Shown piece after piece: positions 15,899 through 24,649 of a DNA stretch of 64,000 nucleotides. Within the stretch, counting starts at the first letter, position 1; each line of letters opens with the position of its first letter. The notes beneath the pieces were generated by a model that worked only from the letters and a program-made list of their open reading frames with translations, was not told where the DNA came from and ran no database searches. This stretch comes from Paracoccus sp. M683. GTDB taxonomy: Bacteria > Pseudomonadota > Alphaproteobacteria > Rhodobacterales > Rhodobacteraceae. The stretch is from the NCBI RefSeq assembly GCF_007096355.1, contig NZ_VKDF01000004.1, positions 248,357 to 312,356 on the forward strand. Direction: 5' to 3'. The translations under genes were made by a program, and so were the position numbers.

Positions 15899-18169
15899 TC
15901 AGATGAAGATCAGCGCATCGTCATCCAGCTGGCCGGGGGTGACATTCGTGACCAGGACCGAATTGCTGCCCCATGCGATCAGCGTGCCGCCCGCTGTGGC
16001 CGAGACCGAAACACCAGGCGCGCCGGGATTGGCCACGTCGATGCGGATCACATCGGCCTGGGCGTCGAAATCCACGATCCGGTCATTGCCGCTGTTGGTG
16101 TTGAAGTTGAAACTGTCCGCGCCATTGCCGCCCGCCAGCCAGTCGGCGCCACCGCCACCGATCAACGTGTCGTTGCCATTGCCACCCGCCAGCCGGTCAT
16201 GCCCGCCGCCGCCAACCAGCAGATCATTGCCCGACCAGCCCGTCAGCGTGTCATTTCCACCCGCCCCGCCCAGCACATTGGCCTGGGTATTCCCTTGCAA
16301 CCGGTCTGCGCCGGCACCGCCGGTCAGGTTCTCGATCCCGGCCAGCTGATCCGTGCCCTGACCCGTTGCCTGCACGCCGGTCAGGTTCAGGTTGACCCTG
16401 ACCCCACCCGCCGCATCAAAGATCGCGGTATCGCTGCCAAGGCCGCCCAGCAGCAGGTCATTGCCATTATCGCCCGACAGCGTGTCATTGCCCGCGCCGC
16501 CGGTCAGCGTGTCGTGCCCCGCCCGCCCGACCAGCAGGTCGCGCCCGCCATTGCCGGCCAGCAGATTGGCGACGGCGCTGCCCTTCAGCACGTCATTGCC
16601 CCGATCCGCAGTCACATGCTCGATCCCGCGAAGGATGTCGCGACCCTGGCCGGTATTCTGCGGCCCCGTCACCATCAGATCGACCCTGATCGCCGCCGTG
16701 CCCGAGAACAGCGCAGTGTCAAAGCCCGCGCCGCCATCCAGCACGTCATTGCCCAGGCCGCCCTGCAAACTGTCCTTGCCGCTTCCGCCCGTCAGCGTGT
16801 CATTGCCCCCGGCCAGATCGCGCAGCAGATCGTCGCCCGCACCGCCATCCAGCCGGTTCGAGCGGCCATTGCCGGTCAGCCGGTCATTGCCGCCAAGACC
16901 CGCCAGATAGCCGCTGGCATCCACTGTCATCTGGTCGTTGCCATCGGTGCCCCGGCCATAGATCCGCGCCGCAACCCCTTCGCCATCGCTGTCGATACCC
17001 TCGTCCATATAGGCGACGATGAAACCGCCACCGACAAGGGCCTCGACCTCCAGCCCTTCCTGGTCGGTATATTCGTCCAGATCCACGCCGATCTCGAAGA
17101 TCGGGCCAAGCGGCTGGCCCGAGGCGCTGAAGATGCGGCCATAGGCATCGTCGCCGATATCGCCGGGGGTCTCGGAATGCTGGGTCCAGACCACGACGAT
17201 CTCGCCCGTCTGCAACTGGGTGATGCGGACATCGTTGAGAAGTTCATCCGTCTCGTAAACCAGCATTTCCGCCGTGCGCGCATTGCCGTTGCGGCCATAG
17301 AAGGCCATCACGATGCTGGTGCCATCGGCATCGTGATCGTTGCGATAATCCCAGGACCAACGCTGATGGACCATGACAAAGCCGCCATCGGCCGTTGCGG
17401 TCACGTCATAGCCGTAATTGCGGTTCGACCCGGCCCCGCCGATCGAGGGGGCCAGCCGGAAATCGGTGCGCAGCACGCTGCCATCGGGGTTCAGGATGCT
17501 GGCGCGGATGTCATTCTGGCCGGTCCCGGCATCGTCGATGGTCGCCTCGCTGTTCCAGATGATGACGGCGCGGCCATCGGTCAGGGTGGCACCGCGCGTC
17601 ACCAGCTGGTCGAAATCCTGGATCACGGTGTTCAACAGGAAATTCTGGCCCTTCGGCTCGCCCTGGGCGGTATAGGCGCGGGCATAGACCTGATCGAAAT
17701 TGGTGGTCGAGCGATCGGCACCGAACGAGATGACAAAGCCGCCATCGCCGGTCACGGTGACGACCGGCCGCACCGCCCTGTTCGAGGCGACGGTGTCGGC
17801 GCGGAAATCATCTTGCCGGATGCTGCCATCGGCATTCACGACCATCGCATGAATTTCCGTGTCGATGGTCAGGATGTCGTCATAATCGTCATAGATCCAG
17901 GTGATCACCATCCCGCCATCGGGCAGCTGCGTCAGTTCGGGCGAGCCTGACAATGTGCCGTCAGAACCCGCGATAACGAATTCGCTGCCGATCGGGCTGC
18001 CGCCGGCGTCGAAATACTGGCCGGCGACATAGGTGGCACTGGGGCCTTCGTCATATTCGTTCAGGTAGCTTTCCCAGACGATCAGAAAGCCGCCATCAGC
18101 CTGCGGCATGATGACCGGGCTTCGTTGCCAGTTCTTCTGATAGCTGTTGACAAGAAAGGGCTGACCCAT
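15899..18169 (-). CDS. Secreted propeller-RTX protein
   Basis: A 756-residue acidic exoprotein with no Sec signal, as in type I secretion substrates. Residues 20-400 contain seven repeats of a DGG-F-V-I-W motif, at about 25, 84, 142, 198, 261, 321 and 380, that is roughly every 59 residues. This is the expected pattern of a seven-bladed beta-propeller. Residues 405-715 carry many GGxGxDxxx calcium-binding nonapeptides (for example GGAGNDTLSGDNGNDLLLGG). The C-terminal 45 residues (GNDRIVDFDAQADVIRI onward) fit an RTX secretion tail. ATG 18169 has GAGG 5-6 nt upstream. No ABC exporter or membrane-fusion partner is adjacent, although a TolC gene lies 7 kb away. The ligand is unknown. Confidence 0.88.
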   Translation of the reverse strand: MGQPFLVNSYQKNWQRSPVIMPQADGGFLIVWESYLNEYDEGPSATYVAGQYFDAGGSPIGSEFVIAGSDGTLSGSPELTQLPDGGMVITWIYDDYDDILTIDTEIHAMVVNADGSIRQDDFRADTVASNRAVRPVVTVTGDGGFVISFGADRSTTNFDQVYARAYTAQGEPKGQNFLLNTVIQDFDQLVTRGATLTDGRAVIIWNSEATIDDAGTGQNDIRASILNPDGSVLRTDFRLAPSIGGAGSNRNYGYDVTATADGGFVMVHQRWSWDYRNDHDADGTSIVMAFYGRNGNARTAEMLVYETDELLNDVRITQLQTGEIVVVWTQHSETPGDIGDDAYGRIFSASGQPLGPIFEIGVDLDEYTDQEGLEVEALVGGGFIVAYMDEGIDSDGEGVAARIYGRGTDGNDQMTVDASGYLAGLGGNDRLTGNGRSNRLDGGAGDDLLRDLAGGNDTLTGGSGKDSLQGGLGNDVLDGGAGFDTALFSGTAAIRVDLMVTGPQNTGQGRDILRGIEHVTADRGNDVLKGSAVANLLAGNGGRDLLVGRAGHDTLTGGAGNDTLSGDNGNDLLLGGLGSDTAIFDAAGGVRVNLNLTGVQATGQGTDQLAGIENLTGGAGADRLQGNTQANVLGGAGGNDTLTGWSGNDLLVGGGGHDRLAGGNGNDTLIGGGGADWLAGGNGADSFNFNTNSGNDRIVDFDAQADVIRIDVANPGAPGVSVSATAGGTLIAWGSNSVLVTNVTPGQLDDDALIFI

Positions 18170-18308
18170 GGTGACCTCGGTGACTGGTGAACACATTGCC
18201 TTGCGGCGGCGAGGTTAGGTCGGCTTGCAGGTGATGACAACGCGCCCCATGGAGAGAGCGCGGCAAACCGCCGGGCTGGCGCAGGCACGGTTTTGGCGAG
18301 TGGTCCGG

Positions 18309-20558
18309 CTATTGCCGGGCCAGCCATTCCGTCACGGTGCCGCGCAGGTTGGTGACGCCGCTGTCGCGTGCATTGTCGATCACCGCCCGCAGATCAGAGA
18401 TCGAGACACGGCGGATCAGGTGCTTGACCGGCCCGATCGAGGCCGGGCGCATCGACAGCCGCCTGACGCCAAGCGCGGCAAAGGTCAGCGCCTCGACCGG
18501 GCGGCCGGCATCCTCGCCGCAGAAGGACAGGGCGACGCGTGCATCGTCGCAACGCTGCACGATCTGCTGGATGAAATTCAGGAACGAGGCGTTCATCGTG
18601 TCGTAACGCCGCCGCACCCGTTCATTCTCGCGGTCGGCGGCGAAGAAGAACTGTTTCAGGTCATTGCCCCCGATCGAGATGAAATCGCACATCTCGTAGA
18701 ACCGCTTGGGCGCATAGACCATCGAGGGGGTTTCCAGCATGGCGCCGACGCGGATGTCACTGGGCATCTCGTGACCCAGGCGTTTTTCGCGGGCCAGTTC
18801 CTCCATCAGGATCTTATAGGCGGCCTCGTATTCGGTGATATCCGCGATGAAGGGGAACATCACATATAAGGGGCGGCCGACGGCAGCGCGGATCAGCGCC
18901 TGCAACTGCATCCGCAAGACGCCGCGCTTGTCCAGGCCGACGCGGATCGCACGCCAGCCCATTGCCGGGTTCGGCTCGTCCTGCGGCTTCATATAGGGCA
19001 GCACCTTGTCTGACCCGATATCCAGTGTGCGGAACATCACCGGCTTGCCCTTGGCGCTGTCCAGCACATGCTCATAGATCGCCGCCAGTTCCGCCCGCCG
19101 CGGCACCTTGCTGCGGGTCAGGAACTGCAATTCGGTGCGGAACAGGCCCACACCCTCGGCCCCCGATCCTTCCAGCGAGGGCAGGTCGGCCATCAGCCCG
19201 GCATTCATGTAAAGCTGAATGGTCGTGCCGCAGGTGCCCGTGGCGGGCAGGTTGCGCAGGCTGGCATAGCGGTTCTGTGCCTCGGCCTGCATGGCCATCT
19301 TGTCACGAAAGGCGGCGGCAACGGTTTCTTCTGGGCGCAGATGGACCACGCCCTGATCGCCATCGACAAGGATCGGGTCGCCGTTCAGCGCCTCAGAGGT
19401 GATGCGGCCGGCATGGATGACCAGCGGGATCGCCAGCGCACGGGCGACGATGGCGGCATGACTGCCGACGCTGCCCTCTTCCAGCACCACGCCCTTCAGC
19501 TTGCGGCCGTAATCCAGCAATTCGGCCGGGCCGATATTACGGGCCACCAGGACCGGGTTTTCAGGCATCTCGGCACCGGTATCGCTGCCTTGTCCGGTCA
19601 GGATGCGCAGCAGGCGGTTGGACAGATCGTCCAGATCGTGCAGCCGGTCGCGCAGATAGGGATCGGCGGCGCGTTCCAGCCGAGCGCGGGCCAGCGACTG
19701 TTCCTTTTCCACGGCGGCCTCGGCCGACAGGCCGCGCTGGATATCCTCTTCCATCCGCGTCAGCCAGCTTTTGGAATGGGCGAACAGGCGATAGGCCTCC
19801 AGCACCTGCATATGGTCGCTGTCGGCATCTATGTCGCTGTCGGCCAGCATCGCATCGACACGGTCGCGCAACTGGCTGACGCCGGCGCGCAGACGCTCGG
19901 CCTCGGTTTCCGGGTCGTCGCCGACGGGGTTGGCGACCACGACGCGGGGTTCGTGCAGCCAGACCCGCCCCTCGGCCGCGCCTTCCTGCCCGGTGCCCCC
20001 GCGCAGCATGACCGGAAAGCGATGCTCCAGCGGCAGGGCATCGGACTGGCTGCCCTGAAAGGCGCCCAGCTCGGCCATTTCGGCCAGCACCATGGCGACC
20101 ACTTCCAGGCCATAGATCTCGTCTTCCGAGAACAGGCGCTTGTCGCGCGATTGCACCACCAGCACGCCCAGCCTTTCGCCGACGCGCTGGATCGGCACGC
20201 CAAGGAAGGCGGGAAAGATCTCCTCGCCGGTTTCGGGCATGAAACGGAAGCCGGGTTCCGAGGGCGCATCGGCGGTGTTGATATTGCGCCCGGTGCGCGC
20301 CACCCGGCCGACCAGACCCTCGCCAAGGCGCAGGCGTGTCTTGTGGACGGATTCGGGCTTCAGCCCCTCGGTCGCGCAAAGTTCCAGCGTATCGGCATCG
20401 CGGAACAGATAGATCGAGCACACCTGCGTGCCCATCGAATCGGCAATGTCATGGGTGATGCTGTCAAGCCGGTCCTGGCTGCCGCCAGCCGATCCCAAGG
20501 TATCACGCAGCCGCCGCAGCAGCTTGCGTGAATCACTGTCCCTGCGGTCAGGCATCAT
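18309..20558 (-). CDS. ptsP: Phosphoenolpyruvate-protein phosphotransferase PtsP (EI-Ntr)
   Basis: The first enzyme of the nitrogen phosphotransfer system, which passes phosphate from PEP to NPr and then EIIA-Ntr. The 749 residues comprise an N-terminal GAF sensor domain (about 20-165), the phosphohistidine domain with His367 in GSVGSHAAIVARA, and the C-terminal PEP-binding barrel (GLFRTELQFL, KPVMFRTLDIGSDK, GAMLETPSMVY, ISIGGNDLKQFFFAADRENE, ALSFCGEDAG). ATG 20558 and the next codon, also ATG, are both possible starts. It lies 60 bp downstream of lysC on the same strand, a pairing common in Rhodobacteraceae. NPr and EIIA-Ntr genes are not in the window. Confidence 0.96.
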   Translation of the reverse strand: MMPDRRDSDSRKLLRRLRDTLGSAGGSQDRLDSITHDIADSMGTQVCSIYLFRDADTLELCATEGLKPESVHKTRLRLGEGLVGRVARTGRNINTADAPSEPGFRFMPETGEEIFPAFLGVPIQRVGERLGVLVVQSRDKRLFSEDEIYGLEVVAMVLAEMAELGAFQGSQSDALPLEHRFPVMLRGGTGQEGAAEGRVWLHEPRVVVANPVGDDPETEAERLRAGVSQLRDRVDAMLADSDIDADSDHMQVLEAYRLFAHSKSWLTRMEEDIQRGLSAEAAVEKEQSLARARLERAADPYLRDRLHDLDDLSNRLLRILTGQGSDTGAEMPENPVLVARNIGPAELLDYGRKLKGVVLEEGSVGSHAAIVARALAIPLVIHAGRITSEALNGDPILVDGDQGVVHLRPEETVAAAFRDKMAMQAEAQNRYASLRNLPATGTCGTTIQLYMNAGLMADLPSLEGSGAEGVGLFRTELQFLTRSKVPRRAELAAIYEHVLDSAKGKPVMFRTLDIGSDKVLPYMKPQDEPNPAMGWRAIRVGLDKRGVLRMQLQALIRAAVGRPLYVMFPFIADITEYEAAYKILMEELAREKRLGHEMPSDIRVGAMLETPSMVYAPKRFYEMCDFISIGGNDLKQFFFAADRENERVRRRYDTMNASFLNFIQQIVQRCDDARVALSFCGEDAGRPVEALTFAALGVRRLSMRPASIGPVKHLIRRVSISDLRAVIDNARDSGVTNLRGTVTEWLARQ

Positions 20559-20618
20559 CCCCCCAGATAGGACCGGAAGCGCGCCAGAACGGAATGATCC
20601 GCCGCAGCCCCTGCCGGT

Positions 20619-21875
20619 TCAGGCTTTTTCCAACTGGAACGCATCATGAAGGGCCTGAACGGCCAGTTCCATATATTTGCGGTCGATCAGAACCGAAATC
20701 TTGATCTCGCTGGTCGAAATGACCTTGATATTGATGTTTTCATCGGCAAGTGCCTTGAACATCCGCGCCGCAACGCCGGCATGGCTGCGCATGCCGATGC
20801 CTACGACGCTGACCTTGGCCACGTCGATATCCACGATCAGCTCGTCATACTGGATCGCGCCGGACTGGCGGGCCTGTTCCATCGCCTTCTTGGCGCGCTC
20901 GACCTGATTGACCGGCACCGAGAAGGTCATGTCGGTCACCGAACCCGGATGATCGTCATAATCCTTTTCGGAAATGTTCTGCACGATCATGTCCACATTC
21001 ACCCCCGCCTCGGCCAGGGGCGCGAAGATGGCGGCGGAAATGCCGGGGCGGTCCTCGACCGTTACCAGCGTGATCTTGGCTTCGTCGCGCGAATAGGCGA
21101 CGCCATTGACGACTTTCGATTCCATGATCTCTTCCTCATCGCAAACCAGCGTGCCTGAATTTTCGTCGGTATCCTCGAACGAGGACAGCACCCTGAGCCG
21201 CACCTTGTAACGCATCGCCAGCTCGACACTGCGGGTCTGCAACACTTTGGCACCCAGGCTGGCCAGTTCAAGCATTTCCTCGAAGGCGATCTTGCCCAGC
21301 TTGCGCGCCTTCGAGGTGATGCGCGGGTCGGTGGTATAGATGCCATCGACATCTGTATAGATGTCGCAGCGTTCCGCGCCGAATGCGGCGGCAAAGGCCA
21401 CGGCAGTGGTGTCCGAGCCGCCCCGGCCAAGCGTGGTGACACGTCCGTCGGGGCCAAGCCCCTGAAAGCCGGCCACGACCGCGACCTTGAAGCCTTCGGC
21501 GAATTTCTGGTCGATATTCTGGCGCGGAATGTCGACGAAACGGGCCGCCGAATGCTGCGCGGTGGTGTTGATCGGCACCTGCCAGCCCTGCCAGCTGCGC
21601 GCCGGCACGTCCATTTCCTGCAAGGTCAGCGCCATCAGGCCTGCGGTCACGTTCTCGCCCGAACTGACCACGGCATCATATTCGCGCGCATCGAACAGCG
21701 GCGAGGTCGATTCGACCCAGCCCACCAGCTCATTCGTCTTGCCCGACATGGCGCTGACAATGACGATGACGTCATAGCCGCGTTCAACCTCGCGCTTCAC
21801 CTTTTCGGCGGCGTTCTTGATGCGGTCGAGGTCGGCCACCGAAGTGCCGCCAAATTTCATGACCAGAAGCGGCAT
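20619..21875 (-). CDS. lysC: Aspartate kinase
   Basis: Phosphorylates aspartate with ATP, the entry step to lysine, threonine, methionine and diaminopimelate. The 418-residue monofunctional enzyme has the N-terminal kinase domain (KFGGTSV at 7-13, the VSAMSGKTNELV loop, FQGLGPDGRVTTLGRGGSDTTA, DVDGIYTTDPR) and two C-terminal ACT domains (VTVEDRPGISAAIFAPLAEA and SVVGIGMRSHAGVAARMFKAL) for feedback control. I see no fusion to homoserine dehydrogenase. ptsP follows 60 bp downstream, probably on the same transcript. Confidence 0.96.
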   Translation of the reverse strand: MPLLVMKFGGTSVADLDRIKNAAEKVKREVERGYDVIVIVSAMSGKTNELVGWVESTSPLFDAREYDAVVSSGENVTAGLMALTLQEMDVPARSWQGWQVPINTTAQHSAARFVDIPRQNIDQKFAEGFKVAVVAGFQGLGPDGRVTTLGRGGSDTTAVAFAAAFGAERCDIYTDVDGIYTTDPRITSKARKLGKIAFEEMLELASLGAKVLQTRSVELAMRYKVRLRVLSSFEDTDENSGTLVCDEEEIMESKVVNGVAYSRDEAKITLVTVEDRPGISAAIFAPLAEAGVNVDMIVQNISEKDYDDHPGSVTDMTFSVPVNQVERAKKAMEQARQSGAIQYDELIVDIDVAKVSVVGIGMRSHAGVAARMFKALADENINIKVISTSEIKISVLIDRKYMELAVQALHDAFQLEKA

Positions 21876-22045
21876 TCCATGCCTCCAGCGCAGGGGTTAG
21901 CTTGTCGGCGGGGCTTTTATGGGCGGGGGGCGGAAAGGGCAAGGGGCAATGCGGGACTGGCTGCGATCCCGGTCCTTGCGGCAAGGGGCCGACCAAGCGG
22001 CGCAAGCCGCGACCGATCACCGCAGCCGCCGCCGCAGCCGGGTTC

Positions 22046-22489
22046 TCAATTCGCCTTTTGACGCGGCAGGAAGGGCAGGGGGGCAATGGGCACGCCGTCC
22101 TCGATCAGCTTTTTGGCATCCTCGGCACGCGCCTCGCCATGGATCGAGCGGCTTTCGCTGCGCCCTTCATGCATGGCGCGGGCCTCGTCCGCAAAACTGA
22201 GGCCGACATAGTCCGAGTTCGTCTCGACATGTTCGCGCAGCTTTTGCAGCATGGTTTCATGGTCGTTTCGCGGCTCGGTCAGGGTGCCGGGATGCGGTGC
22301 AGGATGCGGCTCGCGCATGCGGTCGGACGATTGGGCGGCCGGTGCCATAAGTGCTTTCTCGACCTCGGACGTGCCGCAGATCGCGCAATTGACCTGACCG
22401 GCAGCGCGCATCGCATCGAACCCCTGGGACGAGCGGAACCAGCCGTCGAAGTCATGGCCTTCCTTGCAGCGCAGCGCATAGCGGATCAT
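22046..22489 (-). CDS. DUF1178 family protein
   Basis: A 147-residue cytoplasmic protein of unknown function. The family pattern is clear: an N-terminal MIRYALRCKEGHDFDGWF with a cysteine, a second Cys pair (CAIC) at about 36-39, a variable linker, and a conserved helix (LREHVETNSDYVGLSFADEARAMHEG) followed by AEDAKKLIEDGVPIAPLPFLPR. The cysteines suggest a small zinc ribbon. It lies 15 bp after waaA on the same strand, so it is probably co-transcribed. About 170 bp separate it from lysC, with no feature I can identify there. Confidence 0.88.
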   Translation of the reverse strand: MIRYALRCKEGHDFDGWFRSSQGFDAMRAAGQVNCAICGTSEVEKALMAPAAQSSDRMREPHPAPHPGTLTEPRNDHETMLQKLREHVETNSDYVGLSFADEARAMHEGRSESRSIHGEARAEDAKKLIEDGVPIAPLPFLPRQKAN

Positions 22490-22504
22490 GCGGGTTTCCT
22501 TTGC

Positions 22505-23719
22505 CTATTCCGACATCATATCGGAATTTGGCGCCGATTGCACAAGATCACCGATCCGGGTCAGCAGCGCGACGGGATCGCCGGCCCGCGCGTCCAGCAG
22601 GCCGCGCGCCGACTGTCCCATACGCCGCAGCTGCGTCGGATCGGCAAGCAGGCCGGACAGGGCCGGGGCCAGGTCCGCCGCCGCAACCTGCCGCGCCGCG
22701 CCGGCGCGGTCCAGCGCGGCATAGGATTCGGTGAAATTCGACACGTTGGGGCCGTGCAGGATGGCGCAACCGAACGCAGCCGGTTCCCAGGGCGTGTGAC
22801 CACCGTGATCCATCAGCGAACCGCCGGTCAGGCAAATGCCGGCGCGGGCATACCACAGCGGCATCTCGCCCAAGGTATCGGCCAGCAGCAGCGGTGCATC
22901 CTCGGCGCCGTCGGTCCGGCGGGCGAAATCCAGCCCGCGGGCGGCGATCAGCGTCGCCATCTGATCCGCGCGTTCGGGATGGCGAGGCGCCAGGATCAGT
23001 TGCAGATCGGGATGGGCGGTGCGGGCGGCAAGATAGGCATCCAGTATCGGCTCGTCCTCGCCCGGATGGGTCGAGGCGGCCAGAAGCACCCTGTCACGCG
23101 CAGCCGATGGCGGTGGCGGGGCGATCTTGGCCGGGGCCAGCAGTTTCAGGTCCAGCCGGGGCAGCAGCGCCGCACGCGGCAGGCCAAGCGCCAGCAGCCG
23201 CGCCTCGCTGTCGGCATCCTGCGCCGAAAGCGCCCCGACCTGGCGCAGCACCGGCCCGATCACCCCCGGCAGCCGAGACCAACGCCGGGCCGAGCGTTCG
23301 GACATGCGCGCGCCCACGATCACATGGGGAATGCCCCGTGACGCCAGCAGGCGCGCGCGCGTAGGCCACAGCTCGGCCTCGACCGTTATGGCAAGGCGCG
23401 GGCGCAACGCATTCAGAAAGCGGGTGGTGCAGCCGGGCAGGTCCAGCGGCGCCAGCATGGCCGGCCAGCCCTGCGAGCGGGCGCGGGCCAGGCCTGTTTC
23501 GCTGTTTGTCGTGACCAGCAGGCTGTGGCGTTCCGCCAGTGCCCGGATCAGCACGGATGCCGAATTGACCTCGCCCACGGATGCCGCGTGGACCCAGACC
23601 TCTGCCGGCCCCGGCAGCGCATCCATCATCATCCGCGCCCGCAGCCGGTCGCTGCCGCCCAACAGCAGGCGGCCACGCAGCACCGTCTCGGCCAGGCGGG
23701 TGGTTGCGGTCAGAAACAT
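22505..23719 (-). CDS. waaA: 3-deoxy-D-manno-octulosonic acid (Kdo) transferase
   Basis: WaaA (KdtA) transfers Kdo from CMP-Kdo to lipid A precursors at the inner membrane. This 404-residue GT-B glycosyltransferase shows the family landmarks: VWVHAASVGEVNSASVLIRAL with the catalytic Glu, the LVTTNSETGLARA block, EAELWPTRARLLASRGIPHV, and in the C-terminal domain LLAASTHPGEDEPIL, LAPRHPER, and LTGGSLMDHGGHTPWEPAAFG with NVSNFTE. The N-terminus is a little shorter than in E. coli. The frame extends upstream through the tRNA-Cys gene. I chose ATG 23719, which starts after the tRNA and fits the family. Confidence 0.94.
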   Translation of the reverse strand: MFLTATTRLAETVLRGRLLLGGSDRLRARMMMDALPGPAEVWVHAASVGEVNSASVLIRALAERHSLLVTTNSETGLARARSQGWPAMLAPLDLPGCTTRFLNALRPRLAITVEAELWPTRARLLASRGIPHVIVGARMSERSARRWSRLPGVIGPVLRQVGALSAQDADSEARLLALGLPRAALLPRLDLKLLAPAKIAPPPPSAARDRVLLAASTHPGEDEPILDAYLAARTAHPDLQLILAPRHPERADQMATLIAARGLDFARRTDGAEDAPLLLADTLGEMPLWYARAGICLTGGSLMDHGGHTPWEPAAFGCAILHGPNVSNFTESYAALDRAGAARQVAAADLAPALSGLLADPTQLRRMGQSARGLLDARAGDPVALLTRIGDLVQSAPNSDMMSE

Positions 23720-23793
23720 CGGGTCAGGATCATCGCATTGGGCCGGATTTGCGGCGGGTCGGTGGCCAGCGGCGCGGCCAGGCGGGTCGAAGT

Positions 23794-23867
23794 TGGAGGT
23801 GGGTACCGGAATCGAACCGGTCTTCACGGATTTGCAATCCGGTGCGTAACCTCTCCGCCAACCCACC
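23794..23867 (-). tRNA. tRNA-Cys (anticodon GCA)
   Basis: A 74-nt cloverleaf on the minus strand with acceptor GGTGGGT paired to ACCCACC, discriminator T and an encoded CCA. The anticodon loop TTGCAAA gives GCA, complementary to plus-strand 23833-23835. The T-arm GGTTCGATTCC is canonical. The gene lies about 75 bp upstream of waaA in the same orientation. Confidence 0.97.
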
Positions 23868-23992
23868 GTCCTTCGAGTGGGGTTGGGATAATGGATCGGA
23901 TCACAGCTTGCAAGCCGCGATCGCGCGGCGTTGCCCCTTGGCGGCTTTCGTGGCAATAACGTCTGAATACCAAGGCCGAGGGTTTATCTGCC

Positions 23993-24649
23993 ATGCCAGA
24001 TTTCGCAATCAACCGCACCATGATGGTCGATACTCAGGTTCGTCCGAATGATGTCACCCGATACCCCCTGATCGAGGCGATGCTGACGATCCCACGCGAG
24101 GAATTCGTGCCGGATTCCCGCCGGGGTGTCGCCTATTCGGGCGAAAACCTGCCCATGGGCGGCAACCGCGTCCTGCTGGAGCCGCGGACGCTGGCCAAGA
24201 TGATCGAGACGCTGAACATCGAGCCGTCCGACCTGATCCTGGATCTGGGATGTGGCTATGGCTATTCCGCCGCCGTGCTGGCCCGGATGGCCGAGGCCGT
24301 CGTCGCCATTGAAGAGGACGAGGATTTTGTCCGCGAGGCCGAACATCGGATCAGTGCGGCCGGCATCGACAATGTGGTTGTTCTGCGTAACCCTCTGGTT
24401 GCAGGATATGCCAAGCAAGGCCCATATGACGCCATTCTGATCAGTGGCGGCGCAGTCGAAGAGGTGCCGGAGATGGTGACCGAGCAGTTGAAGGAAGGCG
24501 GGCGGATTGCGGCGCTGTTCCTGGAGGGTAATCTTGGCGTTGTGCGCAGCGGTCTGAAAGTGAATGGCCGAATCAACTGGCGCTATGCCTTCAATGCCCA
24601 TGCACCTTTGCTGTCGGGCTTTGCTATCACCCGTGGATTTGCACTATGA
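23993..24649 (+). CDS. Protein-L-isoaspartate O-methyltransferase family protein
   Basis: A 218-residue SAM-dependent methyltransferase homologue. The SAM-binding motif [15 protein letters not shown] sits near residue 83, and the PCMT family N-terminal pattern is present ([46 protein letters not shown]). It differs from the canonical pcm in this window at 28981-29637, where the substrate-site segment reads ISQP. Here that position reads LLEP, so repair of isoaspartate is not assured. The stop overlaps the tolC start by 4 bp, a pairing I know from other alphaproteobacteria. A role in envelope or secretion biology is inference from context. Confidence 0.85.
   Translation: MPDFAINRTMMVDTQVRPNDVTRYPLIEAMLTIPREEFVPDSRRGVAYSGENLPMGGNRVLLEPRTLAKMIETLNIEPSDLILDLGCGYGYSAAVLARMAEAVVAIEEDEDFVREAEHRISAAGIDNVVVLRNPLVAGYAKQGPYDAILISGGAVEEVPEMVTEQLKEGGRIAALFLEGNLGVVRSGLKVNGRINWRYAFNAHAPLLSGFAITRGFAL

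Noticed and set aside
15899..17000. Tandem-repeat DNA that might suggest a CRISPR or satellite array
   Set aside because: The repeats are in frame and encode the GGxGxD calcium nonapeptides of the RTX protein. Unit sequences vary and there are no unique spacers.
16199..17950. 583-codon plus-strand open frame opposite the RTX gene
   Set aside because: It mirrors the GC-rich codon pattern of the minus-strand RTX gene and shows only low-complexity Ala/Gly/Asp/Arg sequence with no motif. The RTX reading frame has clear domains.
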